A DNA stretch of 64,000 nucleotides from Nipponacmea schrenckii (GCA_030562195.1 JAUJPP010000005.1:17223106-17287105); one strand, 5' to 3'. Positions 12,222 through 26,900 are shown, counted from the stretch's first letter. Notes: generated by a model from the letters alone, not told the origin. Numbers and translations are program-made.

Positions 12222-15200
12222 ATGGCTCTCTATGAAAAGGTGATGCGAGGTGACATCTCCAGCTTTGCTATTCAAATGAAAAAGATGGTAAATAGTAAAG
12301 AAAACAGGTACATTTTTTAGTAAAAATCTGTTGGGAGTCTCATGTAGCCTAATGTAGGCCTACATATTTTTTTTTCATATGAGTATTGGAATAGCAGCTG
12401 CAAAATTTTATAATTCCATTGCGTTGATAAAAATATCAACATTATGTCTTCATATTTTGTTTCTATAGAGTTCAAAATTGATCCAAAATTTGGAACCTTG
12501 CCAGGTTTATAATTATAGAAAGGTGTTTATTTCTATGTTAACTTTTCAAAATACATATATTTTTTAATTTCAACGCCAAGAAAATCTAAGTAATATTTGG
12601 AGTGTGATATTCCAATTTCCTTATGAAATATTGTAAAAAAATTGTAAAAACTTTTTACTTGCTCAGGCAATAGGGCCTACCTACCACTATCCACCTGTCC
12701 TTACTACGGGTCATGTACTTGATCGCCGGAACATAGATCTGTCCATTTAATGCACTTGTACCTGTGTATTTTAAGATGAATTGTATATTGAAGTATTGTG
12801 TGTTTTGAATTTTTTTTTCTTTCCCAATGTATTGCCCAATGGGCTGAATGTGATACAGGACCATATCCTTGTGTATTGGACCTTATTCTGACCAATGTAA
12901 AATAAAGGGTCTATATTTGTCCCCATGGGCTGAATGTGAGACTGGATCATGTCCTTGTGTATTGGGCCTAATTCTGACCAATGTAAAATAAAGAGTCTTG
13001 TCATGGTCTGGGTTGTGGTTATATAGATAAAAAGAGAGTAAACTAAAATAGTAGGCTATTGTTATTCAGCCATGCGGGTATGGTACAAACTATAGACATG
13101 GATTCACATATAGAAACAATATACATCTGGTCCATGTACTGTGTAATAAGTGTACATGGAATTGAGAACATATAACGATTGAGATAAACTTATGGACACG
13201 ACAAGTCTATATTTGTCCCCATGGGCTGAATGTGAGACTGGATCATGTCCTTGTGTATTGGGCCTAATTCTGACCAATGTAAAATAAAGGGTCTATATTT
13301 GTCCCCATGGGCTGAATGTGAGACTGGATCATGTCCTTGTGTATTGGGCCTAATTCTGACCAATGTAAAATAAAGGGTCTATATTTGTCCCCATGGGCTG
13401 AATGTGAGACTGGATAATGTCCTTGTGTAAATTGGGCCTAATTCTGACCAATGTAAAATAAAGAGTTAATTATTTTTATTATATTACCTTGATGTCTTTG
13501 TGCTTGATTTAGCTATTTAATTTAAGGATATACTTTGATGAATTTTACTTGTTACTGTGAAGGGCAGTATATAACCTATTTTCTTGCTGTCAATATTGTT
13601 CAAGTGTGTCGTAAAGTAAAATCGCTTCTTCTACTCTCTAAAATATAATATTGTCGTCAATGCTGACAAAGGCAATGTTATTTTCCACACTAGGGCCACA
13701 ATAATGAATAACTTATCAAGACTCAGACTCACAAGGTAAACATGTCCTGTAGGCCTACACACTTGTAGAGTTAAGATCTAAAAACCATAGACCTGAAACA
13801 CATCGACCAAAAGTATATAATATCTATTTCCGCAACGGTAGTGACATTTTAGCTTTTCATTCATATAACAACACTATTTTATCAATGGATGACGTAATTT
13901 GCCTTTAGAACCTCTTTCAGTGACTCAAAAACAAGAATAAGGTCTAAAGGCTCTTAGAATAGTACAATACAATAACATAGAAACACATAGATATAGGACA
14001 TGAAACATCTTGAGTAATATTTTGTCTGTTTCAAGCTGTTTTGATTGCTGGGAGCTGCAGTGGCTCTAGGTTCCAGATGAACTTTCAGAATTTTCAGCCA
14101 CTATAATTGTGATGTAGGTCAGATGAAAAAGGGTCTACTCATTAGAATTGGATAATAAACCAAGACCCTGTGTGCTACAGGCATGTTAAGTTAACACTAA
14201 ATCACAAAAAAGTAGGATTTTGCCAATTTCCTGGAAAAATTTCCCTCATTGAACAGTGCATGGCATTGCCCGTCTTCATTAGCCCATAAGGTGCAGAAGA
14301 GTAGGAATGTAAGAAAGAGGATGAAAACTTAAACACATAATAATGTACTTTGCTTTCATAAAACAAAAACTGTTGCCTGCTCTGGATTTAAGAATTATGA
14401 GGTGTATTGTTAATGTAAACAATGACTGTTTCTTATGCCACAAATTTGAAAAGTATTGATGTCAGTCCTGTTCTTACAGCTAACAAAACACTGTTTTCTA
14501 TTTCAAGAACAACCTGTGCTGTGGCAATAAGTAATTGAAGGCAAACAGATTTGAAAGCTGACAAGTTAGGGAAGGCTACTTTAATTCAAAGGTTGGGTGG
14601 GCATCTTTTTCTTGAAAAAGGAAAACATGTAAGGGGTAAATTTGGAAGTGTGTGGGAAGTGGGAAAAATAGCATGAGGGATATGGGAAGGGGGGGGGGGG
14701 TATGATAAGATACAGTCTGTAAGAAGGTAAATTAATTAGACATCTGATTTTTTCTATTTTCTTTCAGTGATATCAAGTTTATGATTGGACCGAATAAGCA
14801 ACCAATGTATGCACATCGATGTATTCTAGCTTCACGTTGTGCTGTGTTTAAAGCTATGTTTTCCGAACAAGTTGGAAACAATAAACATAATGATAAAGAT
14901 GTCCCACTAGTCCTCACTGAAACTTCTCCTGAAGTCTTCATCGCCATGTTAGAATTCATTTATACCAACTGTGTTTCTATGACCTCCAAAATTGTAAGTT
15001 TTTAAATTGAAGATATTTTACTGCTAGATCTTTTGCTATTCAAATTACATGTTTGATGACAAATCCATTTTCTTCTTCACAATGTCAAACAATTGCCATG
15101 TTTGTCTTATACCTTGACTGCAATAGCCACCTTTTCTTGTATCACTAAAAGCAGCGATTTCATTGAATTGTAGGAAAACCATATCGTAAACAGACATACT

Positions 15201-18200
15201 GTAACCATTATAGAGCTTAGTATTTTCATAGTGTCACATGTTAAGCTTCAGTTAATCGAAAAATAAACGCTAGTTTGCATACCTGGTTTATTGAAGGCAG
15301 TGGTACTAGAAATGAAAATATTTATCTATAAGCTGTGCTTCAAATATACTATGAATATTGTTTGCATTTTTTTTAAAGGCCCTGGATGTTTTAGGTACTT
15401 CAATAGAGTATGGTCTGGAAGAATTGCAAAAGGTGGGTGACTAGAAAAAAATTCAGTACTTATCTCTTCCAATAGGACAGATTTTTGGATTTATTAAATA
15501 CAAGCAATGCCTGTGATATTATACAAGTTTTTAGTATTTTGTATATTTTAGTTGACTACAGATTATTTAATAGAGATATTGAATACAAACAATGCCTGTG
15601 ATATTATACAAACTTATAGTATTTTGTATATTTTAGTTGACTACAGATTATTTAATAGAGATATTGAATACAAACAATGCCTGTGATATTATACAAACTT
15701 AAGTATTTTGTATATTTTAGTTGACTACAGATTATTTAATAGAGATATTGAATTCAAACAATGCCTGTGATATTATACAAACTTATAGTATTTTGTATAT
15801 TTTAGTTGACTACAGATTATTTAATATAGATATTAAATTCAAACAATGCCTGTGATATTATACAAACTTATAGTATTTTGTATATTTTAGTTGACTACAG
15901 ATTATTTAATAAGATATTAAATTCAAACAATGCCTGTGATATTATACAAACTTATAGTATTTTGTATATTTTAGTTGACTACAGATTATTTAATAAAGAT
16001 ATTAAATTCAAACAATGCCTGTGATATTATACAAACTTATAGTATTTTGTATATTTTAGTTGACTACAGATTATTTAATAGAGATATTGAATTCAAGCAA
16101 TGCCTGTGATATTATACAAACTTACAGTATTTTGTATATTTTAGTTGACTACAGATTATTTAATAGAGATATTGAATACAAACAATGCCTGTGATATTAT
16201 ACAAGCTTACAGTATTTTGTATATTTTAGTTGACTACAGATTATTTAATAAAGATATTAAATTCAAACAATGCCTGTGATATTATACAAACTTATAGTAT
16301 TTTGTTTATTTTAGTTGACTACAGATTATTTAATAGAGAATATTGAATACAAACAATGCCTGTGATATTATACAAGCTTACAGTATTTTGTATATTTTAG
16401 TTGACTACAGATTATTTAATAGAAATATTGAATACAAACAATGCCTGTGATATTATACAAACTTATAGTATTTTGTATATTTTAGTTGACTACAGATTAT
16501 TTAATAAAGATATTAAATTCAAACAATGCCTGTGATATTATACAAACTTATAGTATTTTGTATATTTTAGTTGACTACAGATTATTTAATAGAATATTAA
16601 ATACAAACAATGCCTGTGATATTATACAAACTTAAGTATTTTGTATATTTTAGTTGACTACAGATTATTTAATAAAGATATTAAAATCAAACAATGCCTG
16701 TGATATTATACAAACTTACAGTATTTTGTATATTTTAGTTGACTACAGATTATTTAATAGAGATATAGAATACAAACAATGCCTGTGATATTATACAAAC
16801 TTATAGTATTTTGTATATTTTAGTTGACTACAGATTATTTAATATAGATATTGAATACAAACAATGCCTGTGATATTATACAAGCTTACAGTATTTTGTA
16901 TATTTTAGTTGACTACAGATTATTTAATAGAGATATTGAATACAAACAATGCCTGTGATATTATACAAACTTATAGTATTTTGTATATTTTAGTTGACTA
17001 CAGATTATTTAATAGAGATATTGAATACAAACAATGCCTGTGATATTATACAAACTTATAGTATTTTGTATATTTTAGTTGACTACAGATTATTTAATAG
17101 AGATATTGAATACAAACAATGCCTGTGATATTATACAAACTTATAGTATTTTGTATATTTTAGTTGACTACAGATTATTTAATAGAAATATTGAATACAA
17201 ACAATGCCTGTGATATTATACAAACTTATAGTATTTTGTATATTTTAGTTGACTACAGATTATTTAATAGAAATATTGAATACAAACAATGCCTGTGATA
17301 TTATACAAACTTATAGTATTTTGTATATTTTAGTTGACTACAGATTATTTGATAGAGATATTGAATACAAACAATGCCTGTGATATTATACAAGCTGCAG
17401 TGAGATATAGTAATAATGATTTAAGAGATGAAAGTTTACAATTTATAGCAGCTCATACCATGGTAAGCTTTCAGTATGCTTTCCATTTTTTTTGCTGCAC
17501 ATAGCTTGAAACTTTTAAACTATGAGGTTTCAGAGTGATCTTTATATTTTTTTGTTTGTTCGGCTGAAGGAGATTCAAGTACTGGAACTATACTTGTTAT
17601 TGTATCTCATTTAAAGGGTTACAATTTCATTGTTTTAATTTTTAAAAGGGATACAGATAGATGAAACATTTAAAGGAAAATAGCATCTTTATCTGCTTGA
17701 CTGGAGCTACTCTCATGCTACGGACACATATTTCTGATACACAATCCTCATCAGGATAACTTGAAAACACTGCACAGGAGTGAAAAATTAGGAACAAGAA
17801 TATTCTACAGCTCAAACACATATTTAATTGAATATAGCTCATCCCATGCTGTAAAATATGTTTTTATTATATTGGGTAACTGCTTGAAACCTTGTAAATA
17901 GTCTAGACTCATGTGCCATATAAGCCTAAGGATAAGATTAAATATATAGAAAAAGTGAGATTTGACTATATAAGTATACAAACAGTTAGTCATGAATTAT
18001 AAGGCCATAGGATGTGTTAAGCTGTCACCTTCTATGTACATATCACATTCCGACAGCTAGAAAATTGTTATATTTCATATTGATTCATGTTTGTTATGAT
18101 TTTTATTCAGGATGTGTTGAAATCAAAAGGTTTTCAAGAGTTGTCTTCCGATTGTTTAGCAACTGTTTTATCAAGTGATCAGTTATGTATAGATGAATTC

Positions 18201-21200
18201 GATTTATATAAAGCTGTTAAAGAATGGGCCAATGTTAATTCAGTAAGTATCAAATTGTTTACATTTTAAAATTATTTTAAGAAATTGATAAACAACAAAA
18301 TTATTCTATTTACGCTTTTTTGGCACGGTTATTTCCAACAAATGATTTACCTATAAGTTCTTGAAGAAAGTACAGCCCTTCTGGTTGCCTTATTAGAAAG
18401 GGGAATAAATCCAGAGACTTGATGTCATTCTGAATATTAACGACTACTTATTTTGTAAACCTATATTGATTCATGTCATGTATGCAATAGGAATTATTAT
18501 TATGATTTGGTTTTGGAAAGAACTCTTATGTTACAATATTTAGAGTACAAGTTCCTTTTCCTCAATTGAAATTTGAATGGTTTTCATCCACAGTTCTGTT
18601 CTGTTTAGGTTATTTTTAACCAATGAAAGTGGTGTCTTTAATTCTCTATAATGATAAATTATAGGAAATTAGAGCCTCTTCATTCCCATAATATTACTTG
18701 GTTAACAAAAATTCTGATAATTCATCAGAAGAAAAAAAAACCTTTTTAATATATCGTTATTTACCACCTAGAGTTCTTATCAAAAAAGAAGTTCTGAAAT
18801 TTATGCAAGATTAATAGTTGCCATTCTACCAAAATTCCATTTTTATACGCCCACATGGAAATGTGGACGTATATTGCTGTCGCCCCTGTCGGTCCGTCTG
18901 GTCTGTCCACATTTGCTGTATCCACGATAGAGGCTACAGTTTTTATCCGATCTTAATGAAACTTGGTATACATGTATATATTGATGATATCTCGGTCAAG
19001 TTCGAAAATGGAAATTATCGCATGAACGGTTTTTGGTTATTGCACTTGACATAGTAAAAACGCGTCAAATTTGGTTTGTATCCACAATAGAGGCTACAGT
19101 TTTTATCTGATCTTAATGAAACTTGGTATACATGTATATATTGATGATATCTCCGTCAAGTTCGAAAATGGAAATTATCGCATGAACGGTTTTTGAGTTA
19201 TAGCCCTTGACTTAGAAAAAACGCGTCAAATTTGGGTTGTATCCACAATAGAGGCTACAGTTTTTATCCGATCTTAATGAAACTTGGTATACATGTATAT
19301 ATTGATGATATCTCGGTCAAGTTCGAAAATGGAAATTATCGCATGAACGGTTTTTGAGTTATTGCACTTGACATAGTAAAAACGCGTCAAATTTGGTTTG
19401 TATCCACAATAGAGGCTACAGTTTTTATCCGATCTTAATGAAACTTGGTGTACATGTATATATTGATGATATCTCGGTCAAGTTCGAAAATGGAAATTAT
19501 CGCATGAACGGTTTTTGAGTTATTGCCCTTGACTTAGTAAAAACGCGTCAAATTTGGGTTGTATCCACAATAGAGGCTACAGTTTTTATCCGATCTGAAT
19601 GAAACTTGGTATACATGTATATATTGATGACATCTCGGTCAAGTTAGAAAATGGAAATTATCGCATGAACGGTTTTTGAGTTATTGCCCTTGACTTAGTA
19701 AAAACGCGTCAAATTTGGGTTGTATCTACAATAGAGGCTACAGTTTTTATCCGATCTTAATGAAACTTGGTATACATGTATGTATTGATGATATCTCGGC
19801 CAAGTTCGAAAATAGAAATAATCGCATGAGCGGTTTTTGAGTTATTGCCCTTTGCCTATTAAAAACGCGTCAAATTTAGGTTGTATCCACAATAGAGGCT
19901 ACAGTTTTTATCCGATCTTAATGAAACTTGGTATACATGTATATATTGATGATATCTCAGTCAAGTTCGAAAATAGAAATAATCGCATGAGCGGTTTTTT
20001 AGTTTTTGCCCTTGACTTAGTAAAAAGTGTCAAATTTGGGTTGTATCCACAATAGAGGCTACAGTTTTTATCCGATCTTAATGAAACTTGGTATACATGT
20101 ATATATTGATGATATCTCGGTCAAGTTCGAAAATAGAAATTATCGCATGAACGGTTTTTGAGTTATTGCACTTGACATAGTAAAAACGCGTCAAATTTGG
20201 TTTGTATCCACAATAGAGGCTACAGTTTTTATCCGATCTTAATGAAACTTGGTGTACATGTATATATTGATGATATCTCGGTCAAGTTCGAAAATAGAAA
20301 TTATCGCATGAACGGTTTTTGAGTTATTGCACTTGACATAGTAAAAACGCGTCAAATTTGGTTTGTATCCACAAAGAGGCTACAGTTTTTATCCGATCTT
20401 AATGAAACTTGGTATACATGTATATATTGATGACATCTCGGTCAAGTTCGAAAATGGAAATTATCCCATGAACGGTTTTTGAGTTATTGCCCTTGACTTA
20501 GTAAAAACGCGTCAAATTCGGGTTGTATCCACAATAGAAGCTACAGTTTTTATCCGATCCTAATGAAACTTGGTATAGATGTATATATTGATGATATCTC
20601 AATCAAGTTCGAAAATGGAAATTATCGCATGAACGGTTTTTGAGTTATAGCCCTTGACTTGGAAAAATCTTGTCAAAATTTTTGTTTCGATGCAGTAAAT
20701 CCTCCAATTTTCAGAGGATGTTGATGAAACTTGGTGTGAGCATTGGAATTGATTAGGCCTCAGTCAAGTTTGAATTTGACAGTTTTTCAATGAATTGTTT
20801 TAAGTTATTGCCCTTGACTTAATAAAATTGCGTCAAAATTCTATTGTGGTTGCAATAAGAAGCTTTAATTTTCAAAGAATTTTGATGGAACTTGGTGTAA
20901 GCATCAGAATTGATAAGACATTAGACTTTTTTTAACAAATGGTTTTGAGGTTATTGCCCTTGACTTAATAAAATTGCATCAAAAATATTTGTGGGTGCAA
21001 AATAAGCTACAATTTTTTAATAGATTTGATGAAACTTGGTATGAGTATTGAAATAGATAAGAGATGGTGGTCAAGTTCTAATTTGACAATTTTCCACGAA
21101 CAGTTTTTGAGTTTTTGCCCTTCAATATTTATATATATATATTTATATACTTCAATATTAATTCAGTGAATGTTTTTTGAGTTATTGCTCTATTTATTTT

Positions 21201-23933
21201 TCAAATTCAATGCTGTCAGTGGGCGTATGTTACCTTGCCTGGCAAGCTATCTTCCAATAAGTTGCCAATGGTGTTATCTTGCCTGGCAGGCTATCCCATC
21301 TCCAACTCTTACTCATAATGAAAGGAAATAATAGGTCAGTGGTGTTAATTTGAGGTCTAAGTGATTTATCAAGGCGCTATATAGATCTGAAACTTTGAAT
21401 GATTTACTGTACAAATGAACTATTTAGGTTTTTAGGTCTGTTATTTGTCCTACACAGTTATCTTTGTGGACCAGAAATGATATATTTCTCTATAGAAGAG
21501 AGATAGTTTTATTTCTAACTCCATGTTTCACAAAATATTAAGGGAATACTTATACTTAGGATGACCAAAAATTTGAAGGTTTTAAAACTTGGCCAAAATG
21601 AGTTTTTATTCATCAATACAGAATTCTATAATTTAATAAATCAATGAAATAAGGTAATAATCCATTAAAGGAAATAATTTTGAAATACACTTAGAAGCAT
21701 TTTTCAATAATTACTTATAGTCTAATGGATATATTGTGTTATTTAGAGATTGTATTCTTCAGTCATAACACTTAATGAGTCCAACTAATGAATATACTCT
21801 TATTGACCAACTGGAAACTTTTTATGTCCTTCTAAGAGGTAGTATTCCTTTTATACTTTTATGATTTAAAAAAAAAAAAATACATGTTGCCAGTAGGACT
21901 TGTATGTGTATTGGATTCTACTTTTAAACAGTTACCATAGCTCAAATGTAATTAAACTAAATGAAGGGAGGGATTGAATCTCCCAGATGTACAGGCCTAG
22001 GGTGGAACAAATATTTTATTGAGAAATGGGGATCTGGATCTGTTGGATGGTTTTCTTCTGTTCTGATCTGAAAATAGAAAAAAATAACTCGCCCAATGGG
22101 CAAGAAGTATAGTACCTGTTATGTAGGCTATAGATTGTTTGCTATGAACAGATTGTCATTAAAGTTCTGATTTTTGAGTATGCCACTATCATTTTCTGCT
22201 TATAGACATGGGCGAATTTCTCTTGAAGACTCTTGTAATGGGAATGAACTATCTTGCTTACTTTATTACTGGTTGTATTGAAGGGGATGACAAAGGGTGC
22301 TATGCCTACACTGTGGTCTAAAGGTCTTTCTTTATCTTATAAAATTATATTATTGAATTAGGACTAAAAATATATCTTTTAGACTATAGAAGGGAAGTCT
22401 ATAAAAGAGGTTGGAGAAGGTTTTGTACAGAATCTAAGACTACCATTATTAACAGATGATGAACTCTCTAAATTAGAGGAAGAGAATAAGATTGATAACT
22501 TTATACCTGTAAGTGACTGACTATTGTTTATTATTGAAATAGCAAATAATTTATTAAGACAAATTTTTTATAGATAAAGACTTCTATTTATTCTTTTAAA
22601 CACAACGTTTCATTACACATACAGATAACGTTTCATTACACATACAGGTAACATTTCATTACACATACAGGTAACATTTCACTACACATACAGGTAACAT
22701 TTCATTACACATACAGGTAACATTTCATTACAAATACAGGTAACATTTCATTACACATACAGGTAACATTTCATTACACATACAGGTAACATTTCATTAC
22801 ACATACAGGTAACATTTCACTACACATACAGGTAACATTTCATTACACATACAGGTAACATTTCATTACACATACAGGTAACGTTTCACTCTACATACAG
22901 GTAACATTTCATTACACATACAGAGAACACATCATTACACATACAGGTAACGTTTCATTACACATACAGATAACGTTTCATTATACATACAAGTAACGTT
23001 TCAATACACATACAAGTAACATTTCATTACACATATAGGTAACGTTTCATTACACATACAGATAACATTTCATCAACATACAAGTAACCTTTCATTACAC
23101 ATACAGGTAACATTTCATTTTACATACAGGTAATGTTTCATTACACATACCGGTAATGTTTCATTACACATACAGGTTATGTTTCATTACACAGACGGGT
23201 AATGTTTCATTGCACATACAGGTAATGTTTCATTACACATACAGATAACATTTCATTTCACATACAGGTAACGTTATCATTAAATAGAAGTCTGTATCCA
23301 TAAAAATTGTTGTCTATTAATGAGCAGTGATACTTCTAAATGTTGTTCAAGGATTATAAATAATATATTTACTAATTGGATTTAGAGTATAAAGAGCAAA
23401 GCAAAAAGTTTTTTGAATTTTTTCCTTAATTTTTAATGGCAATTGCAATAGCATCCTCAAAATAGTATTGTTAATCTTAGAATGTCTTTGAGTTGATAAA
23501 TATGTACACATGTACACACTTAAAGTCTTCAATTTATTTTACAGCAGATAAATTTCAACCAAAATCTGGACTCTTTTAGGTTGAAATTTGTAGGAGAGAA
23601 ATGTGTAAGCTTAAAAAAAATTATCTTTTTATCAACGGAAAGACATTTTAAAACTAACTAGTTGATTAGATCACATTTCATTACTATTTATTTTGGTCAG
23701 TCTCTATTGTTTTCAACATTAGAATTTTACATGCCATTCATTAATGCAAAGAGATGTAGAAATAAAGGTGAGAAAAATATAGATTTACAATATTTCTTTT
23801 TTAGGCGGAGTGTTTTGCATTTGCCTGGAAAATTCATGCATTGAAGAAAGGGGAAAAGGGTAATCCTTTGACAACCAAACGGAAAGGAACAAACCATAGA
23901 GACATTCATAAATATATAGACAACACCAAGTGA
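12222..23933 (+). CDS. BTBD19-like: BTB/BACK domain protein, BTBD19-like (7 exons, 293 aa)
   Basis: Exons 12222-12307, 14768-14993, 15379-15432, 17334-17462, 18111-18242, 22383-22508 and 23805-23933 join in frame (882 nt with stop). The BTB domain covers about residues 28-122: SDIKFMIG, then YAHRCILASRCAVFKAMF, then a VFIAMLEFIYTN segment. A BACK-like helical region follows (about 123-235, including DLYKAVKEWA). There is no Kelch repeat or MATH domain. The length, near 290 residues, and layout fit BTBD19; the family's function is poorly known, and BTB domains usually dimerise or recruit cullin-3. Exon 4 is preceded by about 22 tandem copies of its own acceptor and 5' part. The start ATG at 12222 has an A at -3 and makes a short leader before the BTB fold. 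Poly(A) signal AATAAA lies at 24363-24368. Confidence 0.88.
12815..13470 (+). repeat. About 85-90-bp repeat ending in AATAAA, five or more copies
   Basis: Unit landmarks are CCCCATGGGCTGAATGTGAG, TGTCCTTGTGTATTGGGCC and GACCAATGTAAAATAAAG. A further copy lies inverted at 38843-38945. The shared ending with AATAAA suggests the 3' end of a retroposon that became locally tandem in intron 1 of the BTB gene. Confidence 0.65.
14050..14313 (+). mobile_element. SINE copy, diverged
   Basis: Weak head (GGGAGCTGCAGTGGCTCTAGG) and clear body matches to the 29756 copy (AATAAACCAAGACCCTGTGT, TGGCATTGCCCGTCTTCATT). It is older than the full-length copy, with many substitutions and small deletions. Confidence 0.65.
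15486..17396 (+). repeat. About 85-bp tandem array built from a splice acceptor plus the 5' part of BTB exon 4, about 22 copies
   Basis: Each unit reads ...TATTTTGTATATTTTAG then TTGACTACAGATTATTTAAT and continues through AATGCCTGTGATATTATACA. The last copy runs straight into the real exon 4 (17334-17462), whose first 20 codons are the same sequence. Every unit therefore carries a polypyrimidine-poor acceptor and about 60 nt of coding-like sequence. Units differ by a few bases (AGAGAT, AAGAT, TAGAT), and some by a one-base indel, which shows divergence after expansion. Confidence 0.9.
18843..21260 (+). mobile_element. Element with tandem core (161-bp unit, about 11 clear copies) between short inverted ends
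   Basis: The left end is ATACGCCCACATGGAAATG and the right end is CAGTGGGCGTATGTTACC followed by TTGCCTGGCAAGCTATCTT. The core unit starts TATCCACAATAGAGGCTAC, repeats every 161 bp from about 18919 to 20690, then decays through three or four worse copies. The organisation (short unique flanks around a tandem array of about 160 bp) resembles 'pearl'-type non-autonomous elements of bivalves. It lies in intron 5 of the BTB gene. Confidence 0.7.
22600..23285 (+). repeat. 23-bp minisatellite (CATTACACATACAGGTAACATTT), about 28 copies
   Basis: Regular units with AACATTT/AACGTTT/AATGTTT variants in the last intron of the BTB gene. Each unit contains CAGGTAAC, which looks like an exon-intron donor junction. 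It has no spacer structure, so it is not a CRISPR array. Confidence 0.85.
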
Positions 23934-26900
23934 ATTAATGGAAAACTCTAACAACACTTTTAATTTTGTATCTGCATGTTCAGATATGGATTGTGTCCTA
24001 TTTTTTGATGTACAATCCACTATTTTACAGTCCATTTGAAGTTATTATTCCCGAGATGAATTGAAATCAACACAATTACAATTAGTTTATTGGTTAATTA
24101 GGCAGCATTTTTTGATGATCTTTCTGGGAGGAAAAGTGTGTAAATTGCTATGCTTTATTTCTATACACCCAAAGACATTCTCAGACAAATACAGACATAC
24201 AAATAAAAATGTGAATATGAATAATTCAAATCAAAGCTTTATTCAGGGAGTAGCTGTTACGTTGATAGTTTTTTGGACAAAGGCTGTACATGATTGTATT
24301 GGTCAGTGCAGGCATAGGCTGATTGTTACACATTGTGTACTGGACCTTATTTTATATAAGAAAATAAAGATACATATATTATATATATCCACATTATGTT
24401 TCTTTTGAATTTCTCTTTATATCTCTTAGCATAATATATAAGTATTCAAACTTGACCATTATTAGTACATGTTTATCATTTATCTTGTCATACCTATCTT
24501 ACTTAATACCTGTATAATCTAATAAATCAACACTAAGTAAAAAAGTATCCATCAACCTAAGTAATTATTCATCAACCTAAGTAATTATCTAACAAACTAA
24601 GTAATTATCCATAAAGCTAAATAACTACCATTCTTTAATCTTAATAATTATTGAAAAACCTAGTACTGTAAGATGATGAACAATTTTTTTGGATTTAATA
24701 AACAAAACAGAGATTTTGTTACTTTATGACACCACATAAGTCCACTGATAAATATATACTCTAAATGGACAAGTTTGAGAATAAAACTAGGCCTAATTAA
24801 GTCATCCTGTAAGTATATCTGTGATAGTTTAGTTTATATTTGGTTAATAATTGTTATGTTATGGTTTAAATTGTTTATTTTCATATATTGGTTTAAGTAT
24901 AATACTTTTATATGAGGCTCATAGATTATATTATAGTCAGGATTTATATCAATATGCTCCTTTGTTTATTTCACTGTACCCAGTCACTATTAGATCATAT
25001 TTACAATTTATTATGGGACACAGAGCCAGATTTAATTGTTCGCAGGGGCAAGTGATTTAAATGGATAGTTTGCTAAATGAGGCATAAGGTATCCCAAACC
25101 CACAAACCACACCCCAGTTTTATATCTCTTCTGACGTGCTACTTAGGCGATCATTCCTATTTCTTTTATGAAATAAAACTGATTCACAAATTGCCGAAAT
25201 ACCCTCTCCAGTACGTGACAGAATGTTTAGTCCAGCTTGCGTTTATTCAATAAATCGAAAAACAATTTTTGTAAGTCGACATGAAAGTAGTCTCTGACAC
25301 CCAGACACTCCAAATCGTAGTTGAAAGGGGATACGGCTGACCCCTATGTGGACTAACGCAGACTATTCCTGTCTACAAACAAGGATGTATTTCCCTAAAC
25401 TGTACCAAGGCAATGAGGGAGTACCTTCCGGGTTATTTTTTTATCTTTTACCGTCACTGATATCGCCCGTCCGTCCACTCTAGAAAGCAGAATTCTTGAT
25501 GGACTTTGTTGAAACTTAGCATCAGTATTTATCACCCAATGATGCGCCCTATTGAAAATTAAGAATATCAAAATATCTTCAATATGAATTATTGCCCTTG
25601 TTCTTTATAACGAATTCGATTTTTGGCTCGTAAACACTCCACAAGGCACTATTCTTCACAGGAGGTTATGAAACTAGCTGAAATTGTTTATCACCCAAGG
25701 ATGAACCCTATTGAAAATGAAAATTATCGAAATATATTTGATATTAATCATTGCTCTTGTTCTATAAACGCGTTCGATTTTTGGCATCTGAACACCTTAC
25801 AATGCACAATTCTGTACTGATTTGGGGAAACTTGCTGAAATTGTTATTTTTAGGATGAACCCTATTGAAAATAAAAAAAATATGGAAACTATTTATTGCC
25901 TTTTTAAAAGGTACAATTGTTGACAGATTTTAACGAAACTTAGTAATATTGTACATTTATCACCCGAGAAAAGAAGTGTATGACTGAAGGTTGAATATTT
26001 CATTCTGGTGATTGTTACTGTATGTCAAGTTTTTATTCTAATTCAAAATATCGGGCGTATATTATCTTGCCTGGCAAGCTATCTTTATCTACTGAAGTTG
26101 AGCTCCACGACATTAATACCCTGACGGATGCTCACCATTATACGATACAGAGGTAAAGATGGAGTCCCCGTAATTTTTTTTAAATGTGTTCCAACTCAGA
26201 AATTGTGACAAAACCCTGTATCCCCTATAGTGAGTTTTAATTGTTATTTTGAATTTAATTTTGATGTTAATTCTTGTTTTATGGACTGCATTTCGTTAGT
26301 ACTATATTAAAACTGTCAGATTTTCAAATTGTTTTCACCAGTACTGGCAGTTTTTGAGTTATAACACTTTCTTTTGTTTCCATATTTATGATTGAAATAC
26401 TTTCTTGAACTGAAATTTCATTGGTATTGCCTAACTTATTTTGTATTAATAATTTTGTATGGCGGTTCGGATATTAGTACTTGACTATAGATATTTCAAA
26501 AGTAAATACTCTAGCTTAATTTCCTTCCCAGAAATAGACTATTACATACATTTAACAATTTTGTTCGTAATCCTGTTGCATACGACTATTTAGGAAATAC
26601 CATTTTGAACCTTATATATTCCTAAGGAAAAATCTGATATTGTTTTGATAATTCATGTGTTTAAAATTGTTTTTTTGGAGGAGGCTGTCAAAACCCCAAA
26701 CAAAACTACGTATGGTTCTCACATGGAAAAAAAACACATACCATACTTTATCAATAGATCTGTGATTGTGACACGATATCAATATACCGTAATAGTATAC
26801 AATATTATCGACTTCAACTAGATTTCCGAATGTGACGATATCATTACACAACCATAGCATAAGCATCTATCGTATTAACTCGCTTGTCAGTTGTGAATCG

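Noticed and set aside
22600..23285. CRISPR-like array
   Set aside because: Direct tandem minisatellite without unique spacers, in an animal intron.
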